From an uncultured Clostridia bacterium (lineage in GTDB: Bacteria; Bacillota; Clostridia; Peptostreptococcales; Anaerovoracaceae), in NCBI GenBank assembly GCA_934234035.1, contig CAKQHH010000006.1, forward strand, positions 1 through 64,000: DNA of 64,000 bases, read 5' to 3'. The notes below the pieces were generated by a model, which had not been told where the DNA came from, ran no database searches, and saw nothing but the letters and a program-made list of their open reading frames with translations. The position numbers were made by a program, and so were the translations under genes. Of this stretch, positions 42,669 through 50,902 are shown piece after piece (positions within the stretch are counted from its first letter, which is position 1; each line of letters begins with the position of its first letter).

Positions 42669-43088
42669 TTACAGTGGGAACTCAATTGCGATGTCTTTAC
42701 CTTCTCCAATGTAAAGCTTCAGAACGCCGCCTACCGCTCTCATTGTTACACCGCTTACAGAACCAGCAACAGCCGGTGCAGCAACTTCTGTGCTTTCCTC
42801 TTCTTCTGCTTCCTCTTCTGCCTCATCTGCAACCTCATCGTACTTATCAACAATGTCCGGTGTGATTGGTGTCAGAGAATCAACCGTCTTGGTCAGTGTG
42901 GAACCATTCAGAACCTGGCCAAGCTTAAGAGCGCCATCTACGCTCAGAAGACCGGTATCAATCAGATCCGGGAAGATTGCCGGATCTTCAAAGTTTGCCG
43001 GTTCCAATTTAGTTCCTGCTTCTGCTCTGCAGCACAGTACTGCCGGATCGTTCTTGTGCGCTGCTGCGGTTTCTGCTGTAATAGACAT
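42669..43088 (-). CDS. Stand-alone PrdA N-terminal module
   Basis: A 139-residue protein that duplicates only the N-terminal part of PrdA. By manual count 75 of the first 84 residues are identical (SITAETA ... LTPITPDIVDKYD), with a DNA stretch of over 30 identical bases. After a shorter acidic linker it ends with KLYIGEGKDIAIEFP, matching the IGEGKNIDIEIP element of PrdA, then stops. The gene has its own ribosome site (GGAGGG eight bases before ATG 43088) and terminator, so it looks functional rather than a fragment. It is convergent with prdF. A copy of a domain without catalytic residues could help assembly, act as a carrier or compete with PrdA; no function is known to me. Confidence 0.85.
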   Translation of the reverse strand: MSITAETAAAHKNDPAVLCCRAEAGTKLEPANFEDPAIFPDLIDTGLLSVDGALKLGQVLNGSTLTKTVDSLTPITPDIVDKYDEVADEAEEEAEEEESTEVAAPAVAGSVSGVTMRAVGGVLKLYIGEGKDIAIEFPL

Positions 43089-43239
43089 AATAAAAACCCT
43101 CCATTCAATTTTCTATCTTACGGTTATATAGTAGCACACATGGAGCACTTCGTTACATTGAAAAAATCTATCACAATAAGTAATGGTATAGGTTTTCTCT
43201 AAACAAAATGTGATTATTAATATTTTTCTGATTTTTATG

Positions 43240-43268
43240 TTGACATATTACCCATACTGCGATATACT
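43240..43268 (+). promoter_or_regulatory. tRNA-Arg promoter
   Basis: TTGACA (43240-43245) and TATACT (43263-43268), 17-base spacer, 15 bases before the tRNA. Confidence 0.85.
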
Positions 43269-43283
43269 AAATGAGTCGGTTGA

Positions 43284-43360
43284 GCGCCCATAGCTCAATT
43301 GGATAGAGTAGCACACTACGAATGTGAAGGTTCGGGGTTCGAGTCCCTGTGGGCGCACCA
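43284..43360 (+). tRNA. tRNA-Arg (anticodon ACG)
   Basis: Complete cloverleaf: acceptor GCGCCCA/TGGGCGC, D-arm GCTC...GAGT, anticodon loop CTACGAA giving ACG (read as ICG, decoding CGU/CGC/CGA), T-arm CGGGG-TTCGAGT-CCCTG, and an encoded CCA end. It stands alone with its own promoter and terminator. Confidence 0.97.
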
Positions 43361-43386
43361 AGTCGAGACGAATGTCTCGGCTTTTT
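43361..43386 (+). terminator. Terminator of tRNA-Arg
   Basis: Stem AGTCGAGAC/GTCTCGGCT with a GAAT loop and a run of six T residues directly after the CCA end. Confidence 0.9.
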
Positions 43387-43498
43387 TATTTTTTTGATAT
43401 TTGAACCGAACCACCAAAGCGTACCCATAGAAATGAAGGCGGCAATAATCAACAATCATTTATTATACGAACCTTGTACAATAGCGGAAGCAAATTAA

Positions 43499-43521
43499 AA
43501 AGCCGGGATTATCTCCCGGCT
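43499..43521 (-). terminator. Terminator of murA-fbp operon
   Basis: Minus strand stem AAGCCGGGA/TCCCGGCTT followed by T residues, 27 bases after the small ORF's stop. Confidence 0.88.
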
Positions 43522-43547
43522 TGAAAGTCGCTATTCAGCAAATTTAT

Positions 43548-43643
43548 TTACAGCTTATTTCTGTTGTTCTTGTACAAAAGCATAAAATAATAGATACACA
43601 TTGCGAAGAGTGCTCCGCCTAACACTGTTGTTAATTTACCCAT
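43548..43643 (-). CDS. 31-residue membrane peptide
   Basis: A small ORF starting MGKLTTVLGGALFAMCIYYF, with one hydrophobic helix and a basic tail (YKNNRNKL). GAGGTGA lies just before the ATG, and the gene is packed between fbp (12 bases away) and the operon terminator. These signs support real translation. Function unknown; small membrane peptides of this size often modulate a transporter or enzyme. Confidence 0.65.
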   Translation of the reverse strand: MGKLTTVLGGALFAMCIYYFMLLYKNNRNKL

Positions 43644-43654
43644 TTCGCTCACCT

Positions 43655-45634
43655 CTAATTCTTTGAATAATACTTGCCTTTTTTCGGATAAACTTCCTTG
43701 ATGCTGCCTTTTCGATAGGCCTGCAACAGCTGCTCCAGGTCGCCAATCTGCTCCCGAATCGCCTTTCCGTTATCCGTATCCACAATCAGCATACGCTGCG
43801 GAAGGGTATATACGGTCTGGATAACCGGATTGTTGAATTCTTGAGTGCCATCCGGACGCAGCGGCTGATACGGCTGATGCTCGGACAGAGCCATGAACCG
43901 GGAGTTAAAGATAAACGTATAGCCCGCAATTCCGGTGGTCTTCTGGTACGCTTTGGAAATACCGCCGTCGATGACGTACAGCATTCCGCCGCCCTTGATT
44001 GGGCTTTCGCCGTCCTTGATTTTTACCGGAACGTGACCGTTCAGTATTTTTCCGTGGGATGCATCCAGGCCAAAATTCCGAATCATCTTCACGCAGATAT
44101 CCTTCCGGTTAATCAGGCGATAATACGGTACGACATGCTCTTTGTGGGTCGCTTTGTCCGCGATGAACAGCCGCTCAAAGGTGGTCATTTTATCCTTGCC
44201 GAACAGCGGTGAATCCGGTCCCAGCCACAGATACCACATGAGGTTTGCCGCTTCCGCCCGGGTCTTTCCCTTCGGCGGATTGAAATACGCATCCCGAAGT
44301 TCCTTATCCAAGTGCTCCATCAATTTCGCGCCGTGCTGGGTAACTCCGTTGATGGTCACATCCCGGAATTCGCCATCCTCGGTAAAAGGAATACATCCGT
44401 GGAACATCAGGTTTCCGTTCAGGGTTTTGTACAGCGCCCCGTGGCTGTACAAGAACTGGATGTGCTCCTGCAGCTTGTCCGAGCGGAGAATCGATGCCTC
44501 CAGGGCAATCATGACCTCTTCCTCTTCCGGGCTCAGCCGGTACGGATTCGCCGGGTCGATAGTCGGAAGGTTGGTATCCTTCAGCGGATATACAGCGCCT
44601 TCCACTTCCACCGTACCGTTCTCAAAGTCGATTTTATCCAGCAGGAGACGCTTTTCCAAATGCATCTCCGGATGTGCCTGGATGATCTGACCTTCAATTT
44701 TGAATTGACAGATGGCAATCATTTTATGCATCTTCGCCGCCAAGTCTTCCGGAATCGGATCGAATCTGTTTTTATCCAGAACGTGCGGCCAGAATGCCTT
44801 GCATTCGTCGTCTTTGTAGATTTTCTCTGCCAGAGTTGCCAGCGGACGCAGGTTGATGCCGTAGCCGTATTCCAGCATATCGAAGTTGTTGTAGCTAACA
44901 TTCATTCGAATGATGTTCGCAATGCACGCCCAGTTTCCGCAAGCGGCACCCATCCAGACCACATCGTGATTTCCCCACTGGATATCCACATTCCGATGAG
45001 TCATCAGGAAGTCCATAATCAGATGAGGCTTCGGTCCACGGTCGAAAATATCGCCGATGATATGGAGATGGTCCACCGCCAAAGAACTGATGGTGCGGGC
45101 AAATTCCACAATCATGGTTTCCGCCGAGTGATACTCCACGATGGAATCGATAATCTCATTGTAATAATGGGTCCGATTTTCGTCATCGTCTGCAAAAAGA
45201 AGTTCGTCCATGGAATATCCGGAGTTGTCCGGCAGAATCCGACGTACTTTTGACCGGGTGTATTTGCTGGATACGGATCGGCAGATGATGACCAGCCGAT
45301 AAATTGCGGATTTGCACCAGGAATCGAAATTCTTCTCAGATTTTTTCCTCCGATTGATTTCAGCAATCGGATCGTAGATCAACGCCGCGAGGGACTCCCG
45401 CTCCGACTCGCTGAGCATTCCGGAGAAGTGCTCGTCGATTTTCATCTTGATGGTTCCGGAAGCGCTTCGAACGAAGTACTGAAACGCATCGTACTCTCCG
45501 TGCAAGTCACTGAGGAAGTATTCCGTTCCCTTTGGAAGGGCCAGAATAGCTCTCAGATTGATTATTTCCGCCTTTACCGAACGGTGATTCGGGTATTTTT
45601 CTGCCAGCATCTGCAGGTATTTACTATCTGTCAT
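43655..45634 (-). CDS. fbp: Fructose-1,6-bisphosphatase, class III
   Basis: Firmicutes-type gluconeogenic phosphatase, Mn-dependent. The 659-residue length is typical of class III. Calcineurin-like metallophosphatase motifs are visible: FLSDLHGEYDAF near the N-terminus, IIGDIFDRGPKPH, and WGNHDVVWMGAA. The later GLDASHGKILNGHVPVK segment is characteristic. GGAGG precedes the ATG, which lies 30 bases after murA. It opposes the phosphofructokinase encoded elsewhere in the window. Confidence 0.95.
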   Translation of the reverse strand: MTDSKYLQMLAEKYPNHRSVKAEIINLRAILALPKGTEYFLSDLHGEYDAFQYFVRSASGTIKMKIDEHFSGMLSESERESLAALIYDPIAEINRRKKSEKNFDSWCKSAIYRLVIICRSVSSKYTRSKVRRILPDNSGYSMDELLFADDDENRTHYYNEIIDSIVEYHSAETMIVEFARTISSLAVDHLHIIGDIFDRGPKPHLIMDFLMTHRNVDIQWGNHDVVWMGAACGNWACIANIIRMNVSYNNFDMLEYGYGINLRPLATLAEKIYKDDECKAFWPHVLDKNRFDPIPEDLAAKMHKMIAICQFKIEGQIIQAHPEMHLEKRLLLDKIDFENGTVEVEGAVYPLKDTNLPTIDPANPYRLSPEEEEVMIALEASILRSDKLQEHIQFLYSHGALYKTLNGNLMFHGCIPFTEDGEFRDVTINGVTQHGAKLMEHLDKELRDAYFNPPKGKTRAEAANLMWYLWLGPDSPLFGKDKMTTFERLFIADKATHKEHVVPYYRLINRKDICVKMIRNFGLDASHGKILNGHVPVKIKDGESPIKGGGMLYVIDGGISKAYQKTTGIAGYTFIFNSRFMALSEHQPYQPLRPDGTQEFNNPVIQTVYTLPQRMLIVDTDNGKAIREQIGDLEQLLQAYRKGSIKEVYPKKGKYYSKN

Positions 45635-45664
45635 CTAAACCTCCACTACTTCTTTTGAGGAAAA

Positions 45665-46939
45665 CTAGTCTTCCTCCACACGCATGAGATCTCCGCCAAT
45701 ACCCTTAAATTTCTGTACAAAATTCTCATATCCTCTTTCGATATGGTAGATTTCGCTTACCTCTGTGGTTCCCGTCGCAACCAATCCGGCCAAAACCATA
45801 GCCGCCCCTGCTCTCAAATCGGTTGCACGAACCTTTGCCCCATGAAGCTTCTTTCCGCCCGGCACAAATGCCTCCCGGCTTTCCGTGGTAATATCCGCTC
45901 CCATTCGATTCAATTCCACCACGTGCATGAAGCGGTTCTCGAATACCGTCTCCCGCACGATGCTCTGTCCGTGTACCGTGGTGAGGAATGTCATGAACGG
46001 GGATTGAATATCCGTCGGGAAGCCCGGATACGGAAGTGTCTTGATATCCGTAGCCACCAGTTCCCCTTCTCTGGCATCTACGTAAATCCCGTCATCCTGA
46101 ACTTCTACTTTTACGCCGCACTCCTTCAGCTTTGCGATAATCGGACGCACGTGTCCCGGAATCGCATTCTGTACCAGCACATCGCCGCGGGTAATCGCTG
46201 CTGCCAGCATAAAGGTACCCGTCTCAATTCGGTCCGGAATAACGGTATGAATCGACCCGGACAGGGATTCCACGCCGGTAATTCGGATGGTATCCGTTCC
46301 GGCACCCTTGATCTTCGCGCCCATCTTGTTCAGCTGGTTGGCCAAATCGACGATTTCCGGCTCTTTCGCCGCATTCTCGATGATCGTCACGTTTTTCGCC
46401 AGGGTCGCTGCCATCAGGATGTTTTCCGTCGCTCCTACGCTCGGAAAATCCAGATAAATGGCATCTCCCACCAAACCGTCCGGTCCTGCGGTAAGAATTA
46501 CGTGCTCTTTGTCTTCATCGAATTCCACCGTGGCACCCAGCGCACGGAAACCCTTCAGATGGAGATCGATCGGACGTTTTCCGATGGAACATCCCCCCGG
46601 CATCGGCATGACGCATTTGCCGCAGCGAGCCAGCAGCGGGCCCATCACCATGGTGGAAGCGCGCATTTCGCTCACCAGCTCTGAATCTCCCACCGTGGTC
46701 TTGATTTCTTTTGCCGTAACGGAAATCACACCCGGAGACAGCTCTTCCACTTCCGCACCGAAGCTCTTGAGCATCTCCCGCATTACTTTTACATCCGCCA
46801 AATCCGGAACATCCTCAATCCGGCAGGTATCGCCGGTCAAAAGGGTTGCCGCCATCAGCGGAAGAACCGCATTCTTCGCACCGCTGATTTGCACCGTTCC
46901 GTGGAGCGGACCGCTTTCATTCACAAGAATCTTTGCCAT
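45665..46939 (-). CDS. murA: UDP-N-acetylglucosamine 1-carboxyvinyltransferase
   Basis: First committed step of peptidoglycan synthesis: transfers enolpyruvate from PEP to UDP-GlcNAc; target of fosfomycin. The 424-residue EPSP-synthase-like fold has the UDP-GlcNAc motif SGAKNAVLPLMAATLL and the reactive Cys in CVMPMPGGCSIGKRPIDLH. Having Cys rather than Asp there suggests fosfomycin sensitivity. LPYPGFPTDIQSPFM and RYENRF-like segments follow. AAGGAG precedes the ATG. It leads the murA-fbp unit. Confidence 0.96.
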   Translation of the reverse strand: MAKILVNESGPLHGTVQISGAKNAVLPLMAATLLTGDTCRIEDVPDLADVKVMREMLKSFGAEVEELSPGVISVTAKEIKTTVGDSELVSEMRASTMVMGPLLARCGKCVMPMPGGCSIGKRPIDLHLKGFRALGATVEFDEDKEHVILTAGPDGLVGDAIYLDFPSVGATENILMAATLAKNVTIIENAAKEPEIVDLANQLNKMGAKIKGAGTDTIRITGVESLSGSIHTVIPDRIETGTFMLAAAITRGDVLVQNAIPGHVRPIIAKLKECGVKVEVQDDGIYVDAREGELVATDIKTLPYPGFPTDIQSPFMTFLTTVHGQSIVRETVFENRFMHVVELNRMGADITTESREAFVPGGKKLHGAKVRATDLRAGAAMVLAGLVATGTTEVSEIYHIERGYENFVQKFKGIGGDLMRVEED

Positions 46940-47031
46940 TTCTTCTCCTTATTTTTAGTATAAAATGATTTATCTATAAAAATAGTTTTTACAAAATTAT
47001 TTATTCGTATCGCTGAAATTTCCGATGGAAT

Positions 47032-47412
47032 CTATCTCTTCCGGGACTTCCGGGCATTTGCACGGCTTAACGCCGCTTCTTCCTTTCGGGAACGCTTTTT
47101 TGCCCGATGAGACCGAATGGCCGCTGCCCCGGTTCCCACACTGGCCACCTTTCCGATCAGCGATGAATTCTCGTGCACCGTTTCCACAATTCCCATCATG
47201 GTATCCGCTGCATTGTCAATGACCCCATCGATGACTTCCGTCTTCTCTGCGGCAATCTTTGAAATCCGATTGGCATCCTCCAGGATGTCATCTACCTTGC
47301 GAAGCGTTTCCTTCGCCTTTGCCGCCAAAACGATTAAATAAATCACCAGAATAATGGTCACCACAATCAGACCGATTATCAGCGCATCTGTGAGATTCAG
47401 CGAAATATTCAT
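47032..47412 (-). CDS. DUF948-like membrane-anchored protein
   Basis: A 126-residue protein with a short N-terminus, one strong helix (about residues 9-31, ALIIGLIVVTIILVIYLIVL) and a long amphipathic region (KAKETLRKVDDILEDANRIS...) likely to form a coiled coil. It ends with a very basic tail (AKKRSRKEEAALSRANARKSRKR). The plan resembles DUF948 proteins. AGGAGG is eight bases before ATG 47412; longer upstream frames overlap the methyltransferase gene. It is the last gene of the tmk operon. Function unknown. Confidence 0.78.
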   Translation of the reverse strand: MNISLNLTDALIIGLIVVTIILVIYLIVLAAKAKETLRKVDDILEDANRISKIAAEKTEVIDGVIDNAADTMMGIVETVHENSSLIGKVASVGTGAAAIRSHRAKKRSRKEEAALSRANARKSRKR

Positions 47413-47440
47413 TCCACATTCCTCCTTTTGAATTATATCA

Positions 47441-48220
47441 TTAGTTGGATTCCCTTTCGTCTTCACGATTTCTTTCGTAAATCCGTTGGATCAAATCTGA
47501 ATATCTTCCATCCGTTTCTCGAACGTGAATCGGCGGAAGAACCCGAAGCTCCGAATTTCCTCCTTTTACGCCATGTACCAGCAGGATGTTCGGCTTTGTT
47601 TCGGAAAATGGCATCACCATCTGCAGTTCCTTCGGCTCCAGCCCTTGGGCCCGCATGGAACAGCAGATGTCCACCAGGCGGTCCGGCCGATGCACCATGA
47701 AAAGTTCCCCGTCACGGTCCAGCTGTGCCGCTGCGGCTCGAATAAAAGCATCCAAATCCGCACTGGTTTCATGCCTTGCAATGTATTTTGCGGATGCATC
47801 GTTGGGAATGGCTCCGCCCCGTCTGAAGTACGGCGGATTCGTCACCACCGCATTGAATTTTTCGGGTAGGACGGTTTCACCAAGGGATGCCACATCGGCT
47901 TCGCGAATTTGGATTCGCTTATCCAGACAATTGAGCTTCACATTTCGGCAAGCCCGCTCCGCCTCCTCGGCTTGGATTTCAACGCCCAGCAGGGTGCTTT
48001 CGGGAATCTTATGGGACAGAATCACCGAAACAATTCCGTTTCCGCATCCCAATTCCAGAATACGCGGCGCTCTTCGCCGCTTCATTCCTCGGCCACCGGT
48101 TTCCCCCGCTGTAAAGGCGGCCAACAGAACCGCATCCACGCCGTATCGAAAGCCGTTTCCCTGTATCAATTTCATTCCACCGAAGCCGATGGAATCCATC
48201 GTTTCCAATTCCTTATTCAT
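47441..48220 (-). CDS. tRNA1(Val) adenine-37 N6-methyltransferase-like protein
   Basis: SAM-dependent N6-adenine methyltransferase of the TrmN6/YabB group. The SAM site is in ILELGCGNGIVSVILS and the catalytic NPPY in VVTNPPYFRRGGA; the N-terminal GFRYGVDAVLLAAF is typical of this family. The ATG at 48220 overlaps the ricT stop as TGATG; an in-frame TTG just before it is less likely. 259 residues. The neighbour order tmk-holB-ricT-methyltransferase matches the yaa/yab region of Bacillus, where the YabB homologue lies. Confidence 0.88.
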   Translation of the reverse strand: MNKELETMDSIGFGGMKLIQGNGFRYGVDAVLLAAFTAGETGGRGMKRRRAPRILELGCGNGIVSVILSHKIPESTLLGVEIQAEEAERACRNVKLNCLDKRIQIREADVASLGETVLPEKFNAVVTNPPYFRRGGAIPNDASAKYIARHETSADLDAFIRAAAAQLDRDGELFMVHRPDRLVDICCSMRAQGLEPKELQMVMPFSETKPNILLVHGVKGGNSELRVLPPIHVRETDGRYSDLIQRIYERNREDERESN

Positions 48221-49143
48221 CAATCTCTTGTGAGCTTTTCCAGCTCCCGCATGGTCTCCGGATCCACGTTGTTCTGTTCGTTCCGGGATTTCTTGTGGGA
48301 TTTTTTATCCGTTCTGCGCACTTCCTGTTTGAAGTAAGTGCGTACTTCCTGAGAAAGGGGTGTTTCCTTGGCATCCTTGTCCTTGGACTTTTCGAATAAA
48401 CGCACATTGACGCTGCCTTCAAAAAGGTTGACCGCCGTCACCTTTCCGGGACCGTCCGGCGTTACCACCTGTTCGCCCTCATTCGGCATGCCCTTCCGCA
48501 GTTCCTGATAGGTCTTGTTTTCAAAATTCAGGCAGCACATCAGGCGTCCGCAAGATCCGGAGATTTTGGATGGATTCAGGGACAAATTCTGCTGCTTTGC
48601 CATCTTGATGGACACCGGCTGAAAATCATGGAGCCATCGGCTGCAGCAGAACGGTCTTCCGCAAATGCCGATTCCGCCCAGCATGCGTGCTTCGTCTCGC
48701 ACACCGATTTGGCGCAGTTCAATCCGCATCCGGAAATGTGCCGCCAAATCCTTTACCAATTCTCGGAAATCGATTCTGCCCTCTGCAGAAAAATAGAATA
48801 TCACCTTGCTTCCGTCAATGGTATATTCCGCATCCACCAATTTCATCTCCAGCTTATGCTTGCGAATTTTCTCTTCGCAGACCTTCATGGCGGATTCCCG
48901 CTTGTTCAAATTCTCCCGATACTTTGCCAAGTCGGCCTTTGTGGCACGACGTTCGATTTTTTTAAGAGGTGCGACGATTTCGCTGTCCTCCACCTCTCGG
49001 TTTTCAATGGAAATATGGCCCATCTCCAGGCCGCGAGCGGTCTCTACGATAACCAGCTCTCCCATTTTGTATTCTTTCCCTTCCGGGTCAAAGTAGTAGG
49101 TTTTGCTCGCTTTGATAAAACCTACGCCGACAATTTCTGTCAT
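48220..49143 (-). CDS. ricT: RicT (YaaT) PSP1-domain protein
   Basis: Component of the RicFTA (Y) complex, which in Bacillus binds iron-sulfur clusters and redirects RNase Y toward mRNA maturation; it also affects sporulation phosphorelay and competence. The 307-residue protein has the PSP1 C-terminal domain and the cysteine-rich motifs CGRPFCCSRWLHDF and CGRLMCCLNFE that coordinate the cluster. GGAGG precedes the ATG. Partners RicA and RicF are not in this window. Its place next to holB is conserved in Firmicutes. Confidence 0.93.
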   Translation of the reverse strand: MTEIVGVGFIKASKTYYFDPEGKEYKMGELVIVETARGLEMGHISIENREVEDSEIVAPLKKIERRATKADLAKYRENLNKRESAMKVCEEKIRKHKLEMKLVDAEYTIDGSKVIFYFSAEGRIDFRELVKDLAAHFRMRIELRQIGVRDEARMLGGIGICGRPFCCSRWLHDFQPVSIKMAKQQNLSLNPSKISGSCGRLMCCLNFENKTYQELRKGMPNEGEQVVTPDGPGKVTAVNLFEGSVNVRLFEKSKDKDAKETPLSQEVRTYFKQEVRRTDKKSHKKSRNEQNNVDPETMRELEKLTRD

Positions 49144-49169
49144 CTATTTCTTTCCTCCGTTTCTGTTCT

Positions 49170-49943
49170 CTATTCCCTTACTTCCAGAAAGAGTCTTTTC
49201 AGTGCATATCTCCAGTTCATGCCCCCCATATGAAATTCTCCCAGAATATCCTTCCGGGTCTCTTCGATTCGCAGAATCGTTTCCAAGCGATGCTCTTCAT
49301 GAGCCTCTCTTTCAATCACATCCAAGAATTTCAATGCATCGTCCGCAGTCTTTATTTTTTTGTCCACCATCTTCCGGTATTGAAAAAAATATTTCTGGTT
49401 CCAGATTTCTTCCAGTGCCGAGGTTTCCGCCGCATCCGGTTCTTCCGTTTCCCGAAGCAGCACGCAGCGGGACTGAATTGTCGGCAAAAGATTGTTCCGG
49501 TTTTCTGCCACCAGAAAAAACACTGTGCCCGGATAGGGTTCCTCCAAAGTCTTCAGAATCTTATTCTGAACGTCTTCCTTCAAGTCGTCCGCATCCGGAA
49601 TCACACCGATATTTCGTTCCCCGTACGGATTCAGTCGCAGCCGATCCATGAACGGTTCGGTATCCTTCATCACATAGGTCACTTTGTTTGTTTTTGTTTT
49701 TCCTTCTTCCAACTTGGATTTCTTCATGTAGATGACATCCTCGTGGCTTCCGGCGGCTACCCTTCGGCAGGCCTCACAGAGACCGCAGGGACGCTGTTCC
49801 AAATTAGGATTCTGGCACAGAATTTCCTGAAGAATGTTAGTCATCAGCCGATCCCGAGTTTCTCCCGCCGGCGCTTCCAGTATGTATGCGTGCGCCATTC
49901 GGCCGTTCCACAGACTCTTCTTAATTTCCCCCAGGGCATTCAT
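49170..49943 (-). CDS. holB: DNA polymerase III delta-prime subunit
   Basis: Clamp-loader subunit. The AAA+ fold lacks a functional Walker A (APAGETRDR in its place), as normal for delta-prime. The zinc-module cysteines are in CGLCEACRR, and the NRNNLLPTIQSRCVLL sensor region is present. At 257 residues it is shorter than typical (~310-330); the C-terminal collar domain appears reduced. It lies between tmk and ricT, the common Firmicutes order, which supports the assignment. Confidence 0.9.
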   Translation of the reverse strand: MNALGEIKKSLWNGRMAHAYILEAPAGETRDRLMTNILQEILCQNPNLEQRPCGLCEACRRVAAGSHEDVIYMKKSKLEEGKTKTNKVTYVMKDTEPFMDRLRLNPYGERNIGVIPDADDLKEDVQNKILKTLEEPYPGTVFFLVAENRNNLLPTIQSRCVLLRETEEPDAAETSALEEIWNQKYFFQYRKMVDKKIKTADDALKFLDVIEREAHEEHRLETILRIEETRKDILGEFHMGGMNWRYALKRLFLEVRE

Positions 49944-49946
49944 CCG

Positions 49947-50576
49947 CTACTGTTCCTCCCTATCCAGCATCTGCTGCAAATGCTTTCGAATTTCAGACTG
50001 TATGGCATCGATGCTCTGAGATGCATCCAGGCGAATCACACGCTGGGGATTGGTCTGCCAGATTTTCAGATATCCTTCATAGACTCTGTAATGAAAATCC
50101 AACTTCTCCCGCTCCATACGGTCCTGTACATCTTTCCCGATTCGTCCGCGGCCCACTGCCGGATCCAAATCCATGAAAAAAGTTCTGTCCGGTTCCAGCC
50201 CATTCGTGGCATATCGATTCACTTCCTGAACCGCATCCCCCAGGCCTCTTCCGTATCCCTGATACGCTACGCTGGAATCCACGAAACGATCGCAAATCAC
50301 CACCTCGCCGCGCTCCAATGCCGGGCGAATCCGTTCCGCCACGTGCTGTGCTCTGGCCGCCGCATAAATCATCATCTCGGTGGTATCGGACATTTCCGCA
50401 TTTTCTTTGTCTAAAAGGATTTCCCGAAGCTTCTCGGATATCCCGGTTCCGCCGGGTTCTCTCGTAAGAAGAACGGTTTTCCCCAGGCTTTCCAAGTATT
50501 CCTTCATCATCTGAATCTGCGTTGTTTTTCCGGCACCGTCCGGACCTTCCAATGTGATAAAAATTCCTCTGCTCAT
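49947..50576 (-). CDS. tmk: Thymidylate kinase
   Basis: Phosphorylates dTMP to dTDP with ATP. The 209-residue P-loop kinase has Walker A LEGPDGAGKTTQIQ, the dTMP-binding DRFVDSSVAYQGYGRGL and the LID segment RGRIGKDVQDRME. The ATG follows the 51-codon gene by two bases, with AGGAAA as ribosome site. Nothing unusual was seen. Confidence 0.96.
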   Translation of the reverse strand: MSRGIFITLEGPDGAGKTTQIQMMKEYLESLGKTVLLTREPGGTGISEKLREILLDKENAEMSDTTEMMIYAAARAQHVAERIRPALERGEVVICDRFVDSSVAYQGYGRGLGDAVQEVNRYATNGLEPDRTFFMDLDPAVGRGRIGKDVQDRMEREKLDFHYRVYEGYLKIWQTNPQRVIRLDASQSIDAIQSEIRKHLQQMLDREEQ

Positions 50577-50578
50577 GT

Positions 50579-50734
50579 TTATTTCCTGTTCCCTTTCCGA
50601 TTCGCTTCCGATTTTCTTTCCGCCTTTTGATTTGTTTTGCGAAGTTCTATGGAGTATCTTTTCATTAAGAACACTCCTAAAAACAGAATCGGCAAGGTCA
50701 CCAGAACCGCAAATAAATATTTCAGCACCGTCAT
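50579..50734 (-). CDS. 51-residue membrane protein upstream of tmk
   Basis: A small ORF starting MTVLKYLFAVLVTLPILFLG: one hydrophobic helix (about residues 3-24) followed by a highly basic cytoplasmic tail (KRYSIELRKTNQKAERK...). GAAGGAAA lies upstream of the ATG and a consensus extended -10 just before that. The stop is two bases before tmk, so it is probably the first gene of the tmk-holB-ricT operon. Function unknown. Confidence 0.68.
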   Translation of the reverse strand: MTVLKYLFAVLVTLPILFLGVFLMKRYSIELRKTNQKAERKSEANRKGNRK

Positions 50735-50766
50735 ACTCTTTTTTCCTTCACAGAATAATTCATATT

Positions 50767-50775
50767 ATTATACCA
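50767..50775 (-). promoter_or_regulatory. Extended -10 promoter of tmk operon
   Basis: Minus strand TGGTATAAT (TATAAT at 50767-50772); no clear -35. It lies ~33 bases before the 51-codon gene. Confidence 0.65.
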
Positions 50776-50835
50776 TATGAAGCCTTCAATAGATAGCACG
50801 GATTCGATTTGCCCGTCCCCTTCAGAATACAAAAC

Positions 50836-50866
50836 GGACACCCACAGTAATTCACTGCGGATGTCC
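50836..50866 (-). terminator. Terminator of LCP gene
   Basis: Stem GGACATCCGCAGT against ACTGTGGGTGTCC on the minus-strand RNA (wobble pairs included), 5-base loop, followed by GTTTTG. Confidence 0.82.
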
Positions 50867-50902
50867 CATTCTTCATGCTATTCTTTTTTTATCGCCCCTG
50901 CG

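Noticed and set aside
43267-43455. 62-codon minus-strand ORF overlapping the tRNA-Arg
   Set aside because: Its GAPTGTRTPNLHIRS segment is the antisense translation of a tRNA, a frequent false protein in databases.
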